Assembly (NCBI RefSeq): GCF_025996515.1
Contig: NZ_BLRH01000024.1
Span: forward strand, 62,001 to 126,000
DNA: 64,000 bases
Reading direction: 5' to 3'
Source: Rhizohabitans arisaemae
GTDB taxonomy: Bacteria; Actinomycetota; Actinomycetes; Streptosporangiales; Streptosporangiaceae
Positions 38,875-46,833 of the stretch are shown piece after piece. Made by a program: the position numbers and the translations under genes. Every line of letters begins with the position of its first letter. Position 1 is the stretch's first letter. Under the pieces are notes generated by a model. That model worked only from the letters and a program-made list of their open reading frames with translations, had not been told where the DNA came from and searched no databases.

Positions 38875-39894
38875 TCAGCGGGCGAAAAGGTAGTAGTCGG
38901 CGAGGGCCCGGAGCTTGGCGTGCATGCCCTCGTAGGAGGTGTGGCGGCCGATGAACGCCTTGTGGACCTTGGCGACCATGGTGTAGTTCGTGTCGCAGAC
39001 GTTGCCGACCGGAGCCGTCCCGGCCTGGCTGATCAGCTGGTAGGTGTCCAGCTCGTCCATGCCGACCAGCGAGGAGACCCAGGTGACCAGGTCATGCTGG
39101 CTCACCCGGTAGGCGTCTTCGAGGGGCCGGGCCGAGCCGGTGGACATGAGGTGGTCGTCGTCCTCCATCCGGGGCCAGGGCGTCTGCACCCCCTTGATGA
39201 GGTCGACGGCGACGACCGTGTTCATCGCGGTCTCGACCGCGGTCCCGCAGACCTCCCCGTGGCCCTGCCGGCAGTGTCCGTCCCCGATGGCGAAAAGCGC
39301 CCCCTCGACGTTGACCCCGAGGTAGACGGTGACCCCGGCGCGCAACTCGGGGGTGTCCATGTTGCCGCCGTGCGCGTCGGGGGTGATCGTCATCCGAGCC
39401 TCCCCGGCGGACGGGGCGACGCCGACCGTGCCGTGCATCGGGTCGAGCGGCATCTCCACCGAGAAGTCGCCCCGCCGGGCGTGGTAGCGGACCACCCGGC
39501 GCTCCCTGTCGACGTCGTAGAGCCAGACGACCTCGTCCAGCGGAGGCTGCAGCGTCGCGGTGGTGTGGGTGCTGGTGAGCGCGCCGAAGTGCGGGAACGT
39601 GGTGGACACCGCCCAGTCCCGGGCGGGCTCGATGGAGATGAAGTGCAGCGCGAGGGTGTCGCCGGGCATGGCGCCCTCGACGTGGAACGGCCCGGTCACC
39701 GGGTTGAGGTAGGGGAATTCGCAGACCTGTGAGGGGAGGTCGTGCACCGAGCGGACCTTGCCGCCGAAGCAGTCCTCGGTGTAGAGCTCGACGATCGATC
39801 CCGGTTGGATCTTGCCGACCGCGGGTCGTCCTCCAAAGGTGTAGGAGAGCTCTGCCGGTTCCGGGCGATAGGAGATGACGTGCAGGTCTGTCAT
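38875..39894 (-). CDS. Acetamidase/formamidase family protein
   Basis: 339 residues of the FmdA/AmdA family, which hydrolyses short amides to acid and ammonia in the cytoplasm. Visible motifs are TEDCFGGKV, NPVTGPFHVEGAMPGDTL, GDGHCRQGHGEVCGTAVETA and MDELDTYQLISQAG. An AmiC-like amide receptor and a MarR gene follow at 40.1-41.7 kb, which supports an amide-catabolism locus. The ATG at 39894 has GAGGGGGA upstream. The precise substrate (formamide, acetamide or larger) cannot be chosen from sequence. Confidence 0.9.
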   Translation of the reverse strand: MTDLHVISYRPEPAELSYTFGGRPAVGKIQPGSIVELYTEDCFGGKVRSVHDLPSQVCEFPYLNPVTGPFHVEGAMPGDTLALHFISIEPARDWAVSTTFPHFGALTSTHTTATLQPPLDEVVWLYDVDRERRVVRYHARRGDFSVEMPLDPMHGTVGVAPSAGEARMTITPDAHGGNMDTPELRAGVTVYLGVNVEGALFAIGDGHCRQGHGEVCGTAVETAMNTVVAVDLIKGVQTPWPRMEDDDHLMSTGSARPLEDAYRVSQHDLVTWVSSLVGMDELDTYQLISQAGTAPVGNVCDTNYTMVAKVHKAFIGRHTSYEGMHAKLRALADYYLFAR

Positions 39895-40146
39895 GATTCC
39901 CCCTCGAACTGCCTACGTGACCGTGATACCCCTGCGACGGTGTTGCGGTGGGAGGGCCGACCGGATCCGCCCACTGGCCGTCGCCCGATCGATCTCGGCG
40001 GGTGGGAGCGCTCCGGGGTGACCGGGCCGGGCGCACCGGGGTTCGGTCGCGCGCGAGGACACCACGGACGGCTCCTTCCGTACAAGTGGGGGTAGCCGTA
40101 CGATAGAGCTATTCCTTGAATTTGGAAAGATTTCCCATGACAGTAA

Positions 40147-41238
40147 TCAGACCGAGGTCACCACATCGAAATCCAGCCCGTCGGCGCGGCCGATGTAGAC
40201 ACTTTTGCGCACGTGCCTGTCCACCAGGGTGAGCCGCCCCCGGGCGCTGGTGACGACGGTGCCGTCGGCCACCGTGTCCAGTTCGGGGACGATCAGCGAT
40301 CCGGCTCGCCTGCCCATCGCCGCGAGCATCAGCATCCCCTCGTAGACGCCCTGGGCGTGGCCGTTGAGGAGCGGGGCGGTCGGGCCGAACCGGTGGACGT
40401 ATCGCTCGGCGAGGCTGAGACTGTCGTCGGTGGCGACGCTGCCGAAGTAGCCCATCGAGGCGTAGAGCTCGCCGGTGTCGTCCCCGCCGACCCCGAGCAG
40501 CCCGTGCTCCTCAAGCGCGCCGCAGAGCCGGGCGCACCGCAGCCCGCTGTGGGCGAACGCCCGGTTGAACATGACCAGATCGGTGCCGATCAGGGTCAGG
40601 AAGACCGCGTCCGCGCGGGACGCCTTGATCGCGTCGAGCAGCGGTTCCGGGTCGTTCATCTCACGTATGTAGCGTTCCCCGACGATCCGGGCGTCTTGGG
40701 CGGCGAGGTATCGCTTTGCCTGCGCGTTCAGCAGTCGCGGCCAGACGTAGTCGTTGCCGAGGAGAAACCAGCGACGGGCCGCACGGCTCTCCACCAGCCA
40801 GCCGATCGCCGGGCCGACCTGGGTCTCCGGGGTCTCACCCAGGTAGTAGACCCCGGGTTCGCGCCCGCCGCCCTCGTAGGGGGGTGTGTACAGGAAGGGG
40901 AGCCGCCCGCCGAGCGCCCGCGCCACCGACACCCGGACGTCGCTGGCGTGCGACCCGACGATCGCGTCCACCGCCCCGGTCCGGGCGAGCTCGGCGACGT
41001 CGGCGGCGACCGCCTCGGGGCTCCGTCCGCCGTCCACCACCACGAGCTCAAGCTCCCGGTTCAGCAGTCCGCCGGAGGCGTTGACTTCGGAGGCCGCGAG
41101 CACCGCGCAGTTGAGCGCGCAGGGCCCCACCATGCCGAGCACCCCGGACATGGGTATGACCAGCGCGACCCTGACGGCGGAGGATCGCCACAGCTGCGCT
41201 TCCAGGGAATCGGTGATCAATGTGACGTCATCTGTCAC
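40147..41238 (-). CDS. AmiC-like cytosolic amide-binding receptor
   Basis: 363 residues of the periplasmic-binding-protein type I fold. Segments line up with the Pseudomonas amide sensor AmiC, for example YTPPYEGGG (AmiC PTPYEG) and LGNDYVWPRLLN (GSDYIYPR). There is no signal peptide (start VTDDVTLITDSLEAQLW), so it should be cytosolic and a regulator rather than a transporter component. Its reading frame is open upstream, but GTG at 41238 has GGGAGG twelve bases before it. It is divergent from a MarR gene 47 bases away and lies 252 bases beyond the formamidase start. Confidence 0.82.
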   Translation of the reverse strand: MTDDVTLITDSLEAQLWRSSAVRVALVIPMSGVLGMVGPCALNCAVLAASEVNASGGLLNRELELVVVDGGRSPEAVAADVAELARTGAVDAIVGSHASDVRVSVARALGGRLPFLYTPPYEGGGREPGVYYLGETPETQVGPAIGWLVESRAARRWFLLGNDYVWPRLLNAQAKRYLAAQDARIVGERYIREMNDPEPLLDAIKASRADAVFLTLIGTDLVMFNRAFAHSGLRCARLCGALEEHGLLGVGGDDTGELYASMGYFGSVATDDSLSLAERYVHRFGPTAPLLNGHAQGVYEGMLMLAAMGRRAGSLIVPELDTVADGTVVTSARGRLTLVDRHVRKSVYIGRADGLDFDVVTSV

Positions 41239-41285
41239 CCGACCGAGTATCCTCCCAATCGGGTGATATGCGAAGGGAAATGGCA

Positions 41286-41711
41286 ATGGAAACAATGGGT
41301 TTGACATCTTCTCTCGCATATTTACTGAGCCGGGCCGAGCGTACGGTCAACCGCGGACTCGCCGCGGTGCTCGCCGGCGAGCAGCTCTCGGTCGAGCAGT
41401 GGCGCGTCCTGCAGACACTCGCCGACGGCAGCGGATACTCCATGGGCGACCTGGCCGAGACGGTGCTCATCCCGCATCCGACGCTCACCAAGATCGTGGA
41501 CCGGCTCGTCGAATCGGGGCTCGTCTACCGCGGGCACGACCCCGCCGACCGGCGCAGGGTCGTGGTCTACCTCGCCGACCGGGGCGCGCAGCTGCTGGGC
41601 CGACTGGACGCGGGACTGGCCGAATACCACCGTCACCTGGAGCGGGTGTACGGGTCGGAGCCGACCCGCAGGCTCATGCAGGAGCTCTCGGACCTCGCCG
41701 ACAAGCTCTAG
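41286..41711 (+). CDS. MarR-family transcriptional regulator
   Basis: 141 residues. The winged helix is visible as LSVEQWRVLQTLADGSGYSM, then GDLAETVLIPHPTLTKIVDR and DPADRRRVVVYLADRG. ATG at 41286 (METMGLTSSLAYL) has AAGGG eight bases upstream and is preferred to the earlier in-frame ATGs at 41268 and 41280. It is divergent from the AmiC-like gene and may repress the shared promoter and the amidase genes. It could also be a general multidrug or phenolic sensor; the context favours amides. Confidence 0.88.
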   Translation: METMGLTSSLAYLLSRAERTVNRGLAAVLAGEQLSVEQWRVLQTLADGSGYSMGDLAETVLIPHPTLTKIVDRLVESGLVYRGHDPADRRRVVVYLADRGAQLLGRLDAGLAEYHRHLERVYGSEPTRRLMQELSDLADKL

Positions 41712-41774
41712 ATCGCCGGACTTTCCCGCGAACCCATAGCGCGGCGCCGTACACACTGCAATGATTTAGCCGAC

Positions 41775-42344
41775 ATGTCGGCCAGCCTGCCTCTCCGGTT
41801 CGCCAGGGCGACCGCCTTCGCCGCGGTGTGCCTGATACTCGCCGTGGCCGCACACCTTTTCGCGGGTGGCGAGATCGGCAGCTGGGCGATCTTCGGCGGC
41901 CCGGTCGTCGCGTTCCTCGCCGCCCTGCCGCTCTGCGGCCGCGAGCGGGGCATGGCGGTGATCCTGCCGCTGCTCTCCGCCGTCCAGGTGGCGCTCCACC
42001 TGATGTTCGCCGCGGGCCGGACCCCCGCCGAGATCCCGGCCGGCGTCCACCCCCACATCGGCTCCGGCCTCATCCCCGACCTCGGCATGCTGGTCATGCA
42101 CGGCTGGGCGGTGACGCTGACCGCGCTCTGGCTCACCCGGGGCGAAGCCGCCCTGTGGGCGCTGATCCGGCGCTTCGAGCGCGGCCTGTTCCGCCTCTTC
42201 GGGTACTGGCTCGCGCTCGTCGTCGACACCCCCGGGCGTCCCGGGCCCGCCGGCCTGCCCGCCCCCCGGGTCCTTCGGTCGGCGCTGCTCCGCCACTCCC
42301 TGAGCGGACGCGCTCCACCGGTACCGCAGGTCGCCTCCGGCTGA
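41775..42344 (+). CDS. Small four-helix membrane protein, unknown
   Basis: 189 residues. Four hydrophobic helices are visible (about 12-30, 37-55, 60-80 and 104-122), followed by a basic, probably cytoplasmic tail with Pro-rich end. Conserved-looking His residues lie in AAHLFAG, ALHLMF, GVHPHIGS and MHGWAV, which could bind metal. It is the first gene upstream of a Zn/Mn-type ABC importer and may form part of it. ATGATTT at 41760-41766 just before the start resembles the core of a Zur box, but flanks do not fit. No family was recognised. Confidence 0.7.
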   Translation: MSASLPLRFARATAFAAVCLILAVAAHLFAGGEIGSWAIFGGPVVAFLAALPLCGRERGMAVILPLLSAVQVALHLMFAAGRTPAEIPAGVHPHIGSGLIPDLGMLVMHGWAVTLTALWLTRGEAALWALIRRFERGLFRLFGYWLALVVDTPGRPGPAGLPAPRVLRSALLRHSLSGRAPPVPQVASG

Positions 42345-42489
42345 TCCACAACGGCTGCCCGGGGCGATTCGCGCTGTCCCGGGTGGTGCCTGACTCCGCC
42401 CGGTTCCCGCCGACCCCGGAACCCCCGTGGAGTATGCCGATGTCCGTTCCCCCCATGTCCGTGCCCGAACCGGTGCCACCACCCCCGCG

Positions 42490-43125
42490 GTGATCGCCGC
42501 CGCACTGCGCCTGTCGGCCGTACGCTGCCGCCACGGGCGTCTGATCGCGGTGGACGGTGTGGACCTGACACTCGCCCCCGGCGAGCATCTGGCGATCACC
42601 GGCACCAACGGTTCGGGAAAGAGCACGTTGCTCCGCGCCGTCCTCGGCCTGCACCGGGAGACCACCGGCGTGATCGAGGTCGCGGGCCGCCAGGCGCGCG
42701 GTACGGCCGACTGGCGGCGACGCCGCGCCGAGGTCGCCTGGATCCCGCAGCGGCAGGGCGCGGGACGCTTCCCGCTGCTCGTCAAGGAGTTGCTCGACAG
42801 CGGAGGCCACCTCGACGAGGCGATCGCCGCGGCCGAGCGGCTCGGCGTCGCCGGACTCCTGGACCGGACGCTCGGCACCCTCTCCGGCGGGCAGCTGCAA
42901 CGGGCCTACCTGGCCCGGGCACTCGGCCAGGTCGCGGCCGGGGCGGAGCTGGTGCTCGCGGACGAGCCCACCGCCGCGCTCGACTTCGCCGGTCAGGAGC
43001 AGGTGGCCGAGGTACTCGCCGGGCTTGCGGCCGCCGTGGTCGTGGTCACCCACGACCGGGTGGTCGCCGCCGCCTGCGGGCGGGTGGCCGAGATGGCCGC
43101 CGGGCGGCTGCGGGAGGTCCGGTGA
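42490..43125 (+). CDS. Metal ABC importer ATPase (ZnuC-like)
   Basis: About 211 residues. Walker A is GTNGSGKST, the signature is LSGGQLQRAYLARALG, Walker B is ELVLADEPTAALD and the switch His is in VTHDR. The organisation resembles ZnuC/MntB-type ATPases. GTG at 42490 places VIAAALRLSAVRCRHGR next to the family N-terminus; the frame is open back to GTG 42427 without similarity, and no good ribosome site exists for either. Its end overlaps the permease start (GTGA). Confidence 0.85.
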   Translation: MIAAALRLSAVRCRHGRLIAVDGVDLTLAPGEHLAITGTNGSGKSTLLRAVLGLHRETTGVIEVAGRQARGTADWRRRRAEVAWIPQRQGAGRFPLLVKELLDSGGHLDEAIAAAERLGVAGLLDRTLGTLSGGQLQRAYLARALGQVAAGAELVLADEPTAALDFAGQEQVAEVLAGLAAAVVVVTHDRVVAAACGRVAEMAAGRLREVR

Positions 43126-43937
43126 ACTCGCTCGGAGTCCTGCTCGACCTGCCCTCGGTCAGGCTGGCGCTGCTCGCGCTGGTCCTCGGCTCGGTGGCGC
43201 TGCCGATCGTCGGGGTCTTCATCGTCGGGCTGGACATCATGCCGGTCCGGTTCGCGATGATGCACGTCGCCCTGCTGGGTATCGCGATCGGCCTGCTCAC
43301 CGGCCTCGACCCGCTGCTGTGCGCACTGGTGCTCTGCGCGGTGACCGGGGGCTCGCTCACCCCGCTCGCCCGCAGCGGCACGGGGCTGTCGGGGGCGATG
43401 GGCCTGCTGATGACGCTCGCGATCGCCGCGGCCCTGCTGGTGCTGTCGATCTCCGGGGTGAACGCCAACGGCGCGTTCGAGCTGCTCTGGGGGTCGATCC
43501 TGGCCACCCGGCCCGGTGACGTCGTCGCGCTCGGGCTCCTCGCCGTACTCGTTCCCCTCCTGTACGGGCTGCGCCGCCGGGACCTCGGGCTGCTTCTGCA
43601 CGACCGCGAACTCGCCCTCTGCTCCGGGGTGGCGGTGGAGCGTCTCACGCTGATCCTCCTCGTGGTGATCGCGGTGGCGATCGCCTCGGCCATCCGGCTC
43701 ACGGGGGCGCTGCTCGTGGACGCGCTCACCCTGCTGCCCGCCCTGGCGGCCCGCCGCGTCGGCCGCTCCCTCCCGTCGATGATCCGCTGGTCGGTGCTGT
43801 TCGGCCTGGCCTTCAACGTCGGCGGCTTCCTCCTCGCCCTCCTGTTCGACCTGCCGCCGGGACCGACCCTGGTGCTCGTCGGCGGGGCCTGCACGCTTCT
43901 CCTCCACTCGATCCCGGAAAGGGGTCTCACCCGATGA
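43122..43937 (+). CDS. Metal ABC importer permease (ZnuB/ABC-3)
   Basis: 271 residues with about eight helices in the ABC-3 family pattern (SVRLALLALVLGSVALPIVG; MMHVALLGIAIGLLTGLDPLL; AIASAIRLTGALLVDALTLLPALAARR split by loops). Members transport Zn2+, Mn2+ or Fe2+. It is translationally coupled to the ATPase and overlaps the binding-protein gene by four bases (ATGA). Confidence 0.87.
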   Translation: MNSLGVLLDLPSVRLALLALVLGSVALPIVGVFIVGLDIMPVRFAMMHVALLGIAIGLLTGLDPLLCALVLCAVTGGSLTPLARSGTGLSGAMGLLMTLAIAAALLVLSISGVNANGAFELLWGSILATRPGDVVALGLLAVLVPLLYGLRRRDLGLLLHDRELALCSGVAVERLTLILLVVIAVAIASAIRLTGALLVDALTLLPALAARRVGRSLPSMIRWSVLFGLAFNVGGFLLALLFDLPPGPTLVLVGGACTLLLHSIPERGLTR

Positions 43938-44695
43938 AGAAACTCACCGCTCTGTTCGCTTCCGCCGTCCTGCTCCTGTCGTCCTGCGGGAACGACCCGG
44001 TCACCGAAGCGAAGTCCGGGGGCGGCCTGAAGGTGGTGGCCGCCTCGGCCTGGGAGGCCGCGTTCGCCAAAGCGGCCGGGGCCACGGACATCACCGTGAT
44101 CGTGCCGCCCGGGGTGCACCACGCTCCCGATTACGACCCCAAGCCCTCCGATCTCGCCAAAATCGCCCAGGCCGATGTGGTGCTGTACGCGGCGTTCGAG
44201 GGTTTCGCCGGGAAGCTCAAGGAGGCCGCGGGGTCCAAGGCCAAGCTGATCGAGGTCGCTTTGGACAACAACCCCGACAAGGTGAAGGCCGAGGTCTTCC
44301 GGCTTGGCGATCAGTTCGGCACGCTTGCGGCGGCCAGGCGCTGGGTGGACGCCTTCGACGGCGAGTACGCCGGGCTCAAGCAGTCGGTCTCCGGCGCAAC
44401 CCAGGGTAAGCCGCCCGTGGTGGTGGCCCAGGCGTTCGTGGCGTGGGCGGCCGACCTGGTCGGGACGGCGCCCGCCGGCGTGTACGGGCCGCAGCCGCCG
44501 ACCCCGGCGCAGATCGCCGAGCTGGTGGCCAAGCGTCCCCAGCTGATCCTCGACAACTCGGCCATGCCCGGTGGGGACGCCCTCGCCGACGTCCGGGCCA
44601 AGCGGGTCGTGATCAACAACTTCCCGGATCGGAGCCTCGACCTGATCGCCCTCTACCGGGCGAACGCGAACGCCCTCATCGCCGCGCTCGGTTAG
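43934..44695 (+). CDS. Metal-binding lipoprotein of the ZnuA/TroA family
   Basis: 253 residues. The signal peptide ends LLLSSC at Cys18, a lipobox. The N-terminal lobe has GVHHAPDYDPKPSDLAKIAQA, whose His aligns with the first metal ligand of TroA proteins. The later family His is not evident; VVAQAFVAWAAD occupies that position. No His-rich loop is present. Two ligands therefore look altered, and the metal may differ from Zn2+. It overlaps the permease gene and ends the operon; a terminator hairpin follows. Confidence 0.8.
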   Translation: MKKLTALFASAVLLLSSCGNDPVTEAKSGGGLKVVAASAWEAAFAKAAGATDITVIVPPGVHHAPDYDPKPSDLAKIAQADVVLYAAFEGFAGKLKEAAGSKAKLIEVALDNNPDKVKAEVFRLGDQFGTLAAARRWVDAFDGEYAGLKQSVSGATQGKPPVVVAQAFVAWAADLVGTAPAGVYGPQPPTPAQIAELVAKRPQLILDNSAMPGGDALADVRAKRVVINNFPDRSLDLIALYRANANALIAALG

Positions 44696-44708
44696 GCGGA
44701 CTCGTCTC

Positions 44709-44733
44709 GGGTGGCCCGGCCACCGGGCCACCC
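44709..44733. terminator. Terminator after the metal-import operon
   Basis: GGGTGGCCCGG (44709-44719) and CCGGGCCACCC (44723-44733) form a perfect 11-bp stem with a 3-nt spacer. Convergent genes use it from both sides. Confidence 0.7.
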
Positions 44734-44803
44734 CACATGGGGGAGACAGGCGATGACGCCATCTTCTTTTCGCTCGATTTCAGTGAGGTCGGCTCCGCCG
44801 TGC

Positions 44804-46003
44804 CTATCCGGATGCGGTACGGCGGGCCGCGGCAAGGCCGATGGCTGCGGCAACCGTGAACTCAGCGGCCACCAGGAGCCAGCCGGAACTGTAGCCGGCC
44901 TGGTCGACCAGGAGCCCGAAAAGCGGTGGGCCGACGGCGAAGCCCGCGAAGAAACCGCCCGAGGCGATCGCGGTGTCCCGGCCGGTCCGGCCGGGCTCGG
45001 AGCGCTGGATCACGGCGAGCATGGTCACCGCGTTGGCGGGCACGGCGAACGAGCCGACGACCGCGGCGCCCACCCACACCAGGGGCGACACCCACGGGGC
45101 GGTCGCCAGCAGGAGGGCGCCGGCGGCGGCGACCAGGGTGAGGGGGGCGAGCAGGTTCTCGGCGTGCCCGCGCCGGCCCGCCAGGTTCGCCCAGCCGACC
45201 CGGCCGATCACCCCGGCCGTCCCGACCAGCGCGACCAGCCAGGCGGCCACCACCGGGACCAGGCCGAGCCGCTCGGTGCCGAAGAGCGCGAGATAGGTGT
45301 TGACGGCGGCCGTCCCGGCGCCGAGCAGGAGCGAGAAGGCGGCCAGCCATCGAATGTGCCCGGCCGTCCTCGCCTGCCCGGACGGCTGGGTCGGCTTCGC
45401 CTGGGGAGCGTGGTCGGACGGCAGCGCCCGTACCGCCCACACTGCGGTGAGCAGGGCGAGCCCGGCCGCCGCCCAGAGCGCGTTGCGCCAGTCGGTCCAG
45501 GCGGCGAGCGCGGCCAGCGGCACCCCGGCGACGAACGCGCCGAGCGGCACCCCCGACTGCTTCCAGCCGGTCACGCCGCCCCGCCTGGCGGGCTCCACCG
45601 CAGCAATGATGATCTTGTTGGTGGCGGGGTTGGCCAGGGCCATGGGCAGACCGCCGACGGCGACCGCGGCCAGCAGCGCCAAGCTGCCGGCGGAAAGCCC
45701 GATCAAGGTCAGCGCCAACGCGGCCACAACCAGCAGCGCGACCAGGCAGCGGCGGGCCCCGAGCCGGTCAACCCAGCCGCCCGCGGCCAGGGAGAGCAGC
45801 GCGGCGGCGCCGAAACCCGCGGTGGTGGTGAAGCCGAGCAGGGTCCGGGAGACACCCGCCTCGGCGACCAGGAACGGACCGAGCGCGCCGATCACGAACA
45901 CCTGGAGCATGGAGACCGTCATGGCCAGCGTGAGCAGGGCGGTGATCGAACGGCCACCCCCCGGGGCCCGCGTCTCGCCGTACCCGGCTCGTGTCTGGCT
46001 CAT
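44804..46003 (-). CDS. MFS transporter (CynX/NimT-like)
   Basis: 399 residues with twelve hydrophobic segments of the major facilitator superfamily. The GGWVDRLGARRC loop between helices 2 and 3 is the family signature. PARRGGVTGWKQSGVPLGAF is characteristic of CynX/NimT-type members. It may expel a toxic compound, but the substrate is unknown. ATG at 46003 has AAGGGAG upstream. It is divergent from the ECF sigma gene. Confidence 0.87.
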   Translation of the reverse strand: MSQTRAGYGETRAPGGGRSITALLTLAMTVSMLQVFVIGALGPFLVAEAGVSRTLLGFTTTAGFGAAALLSLAAGGWVDRLGARRCLVALLVVAALALTLIGLSAGSLALLAAVAVGGLPMALANPATNKIIIAAVEPARRGGVTGWKQSGVPLGAFVAGVPLAALAAWTDWRNALWAAAGLALLTAVWAVRALPSDHAPQAKPTQPSGQARTAGHIRWLAAFSLLLGAGTAAVNTYLALFGTERLGLVPVVAAWLVALVGTAGVIGRVGWANLAGRRGHAENLLAPLTLVAAAGALLLATAPWVSPLVWVGAAVVGSFAVPANAVTMLAVIQRSEPGRTGRDTAIASGGFFAGFAVGPPLFGLLVDQAGYSSGWLLVAAEFTVAAAIGLAAARRTASG

Positions 46004-46122
46004 CCTTGCTCCCTTGCGTTCGCGAATCGCGGCCGACGCCCCCTGAACAGACAGTCGCCGCCGGACCGGTACGGGTTCCCGCGGAGATGTCCGGGGCCGG
46101 CCGGGGTCAGGGGGGAGACCCG

Positions 46123-46671
46123 ATGAACGATCAATATCTGACCACACTCGCGCTGGCCGCGCGGAGCGGGGACCCGGCGGACGTCGAGGCGTTCACCGGC
46201 GCTGTCTACGCGGACGTGCGGCGCTACCTCGCCTACCTGGTCGACGCGCAGTCGGCGGAGGACCTCACCCAGGAGACGTTCATCAGAGTTCTGCGAAGTC
46301 TGCCGAGGTTCATGGGCCGATCATCGGCCCGTACCTGGCTCCTGGCCATCGCCCGGCGGGTGGTCGTCGACCGGTTCCGCGCCACCGCGGCCCGCCCCGT
46401 CATCGCCGACCTGACCGACTGGCAGGCCACCGCCGACCGGCACCTCGTCCGCGACCTCCCCGCCGCCGACGAGGGAATCGCCCTGGTGGACCTCCTCACC
46501 CGGGTTCCCGCCGAACGCCGGGAGGCCTTCCTCCTGACCCAGGTGGCCGGCCTCTCCTACGCCGAAGCCGCCGCCCTCATCGGCTGCCCCATCGGCACCG
46601 TCCGCTCCCGAGTAGCCCGCGCCAGAACCCAACTCATCGAATCCCTCCACCAAGCCGAATCATGCGCCTGA
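46123..46671 (+). CDS. ECF-family RNA polymerase sigma factor
   Basis: 182 residues with region 2 (YLVDAQSAEDLTQETFIRVL) and region 4 (LTRVPAERREAFLLTQVAGL, then SYAEAAALIGCPIGTVRSRV). ATG at 46123 has GGGGGAG upstream; the frame is open further up without similarity. No anti-sigma gene is adjacent; the downstream gene (STAND) is on the other strand. Its end ESCA carries a terminal Cys-Ala that is only of descriptive interest. Confidence 0.87.
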   Translation: MNDQYLTTLALAARSGDPADVEAFTGAVYADVRRYLAYLVDAQSAEDLTQETFIRVLRSLPRFMGRSSARTWLLAIARRVVVDRFRATAARPVIADLTDWQATADRHLVRDLPAADEGIALVDLLTRVPAERREAFLLTQVAGLSYAEAAALIGCPIGTVRSRVARARTQLIESLHQAESCA

Positions 46672-46833
46672 AACTCAACCCCCACAGCCGTAGACCACGA
46701 TTTCCAAACCCTCCACCACTTGGAGCCCAGCTACCTCCACCGTTGATCGGTCCGTCGGCTTGGCCGACCGAGTCCCCGTCAGAGCCCGGTACGGGCTCCG
46801 CGACCTCGATCCACACCGGACGTGGAGAGCGAG

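Noticed and set aside
41757-41775. Zur box upstream of the metal-import operon
   Set aside because: Only the ATGATTT core matches the actinobacterial Zur consensus; the flanking half-sites do not.
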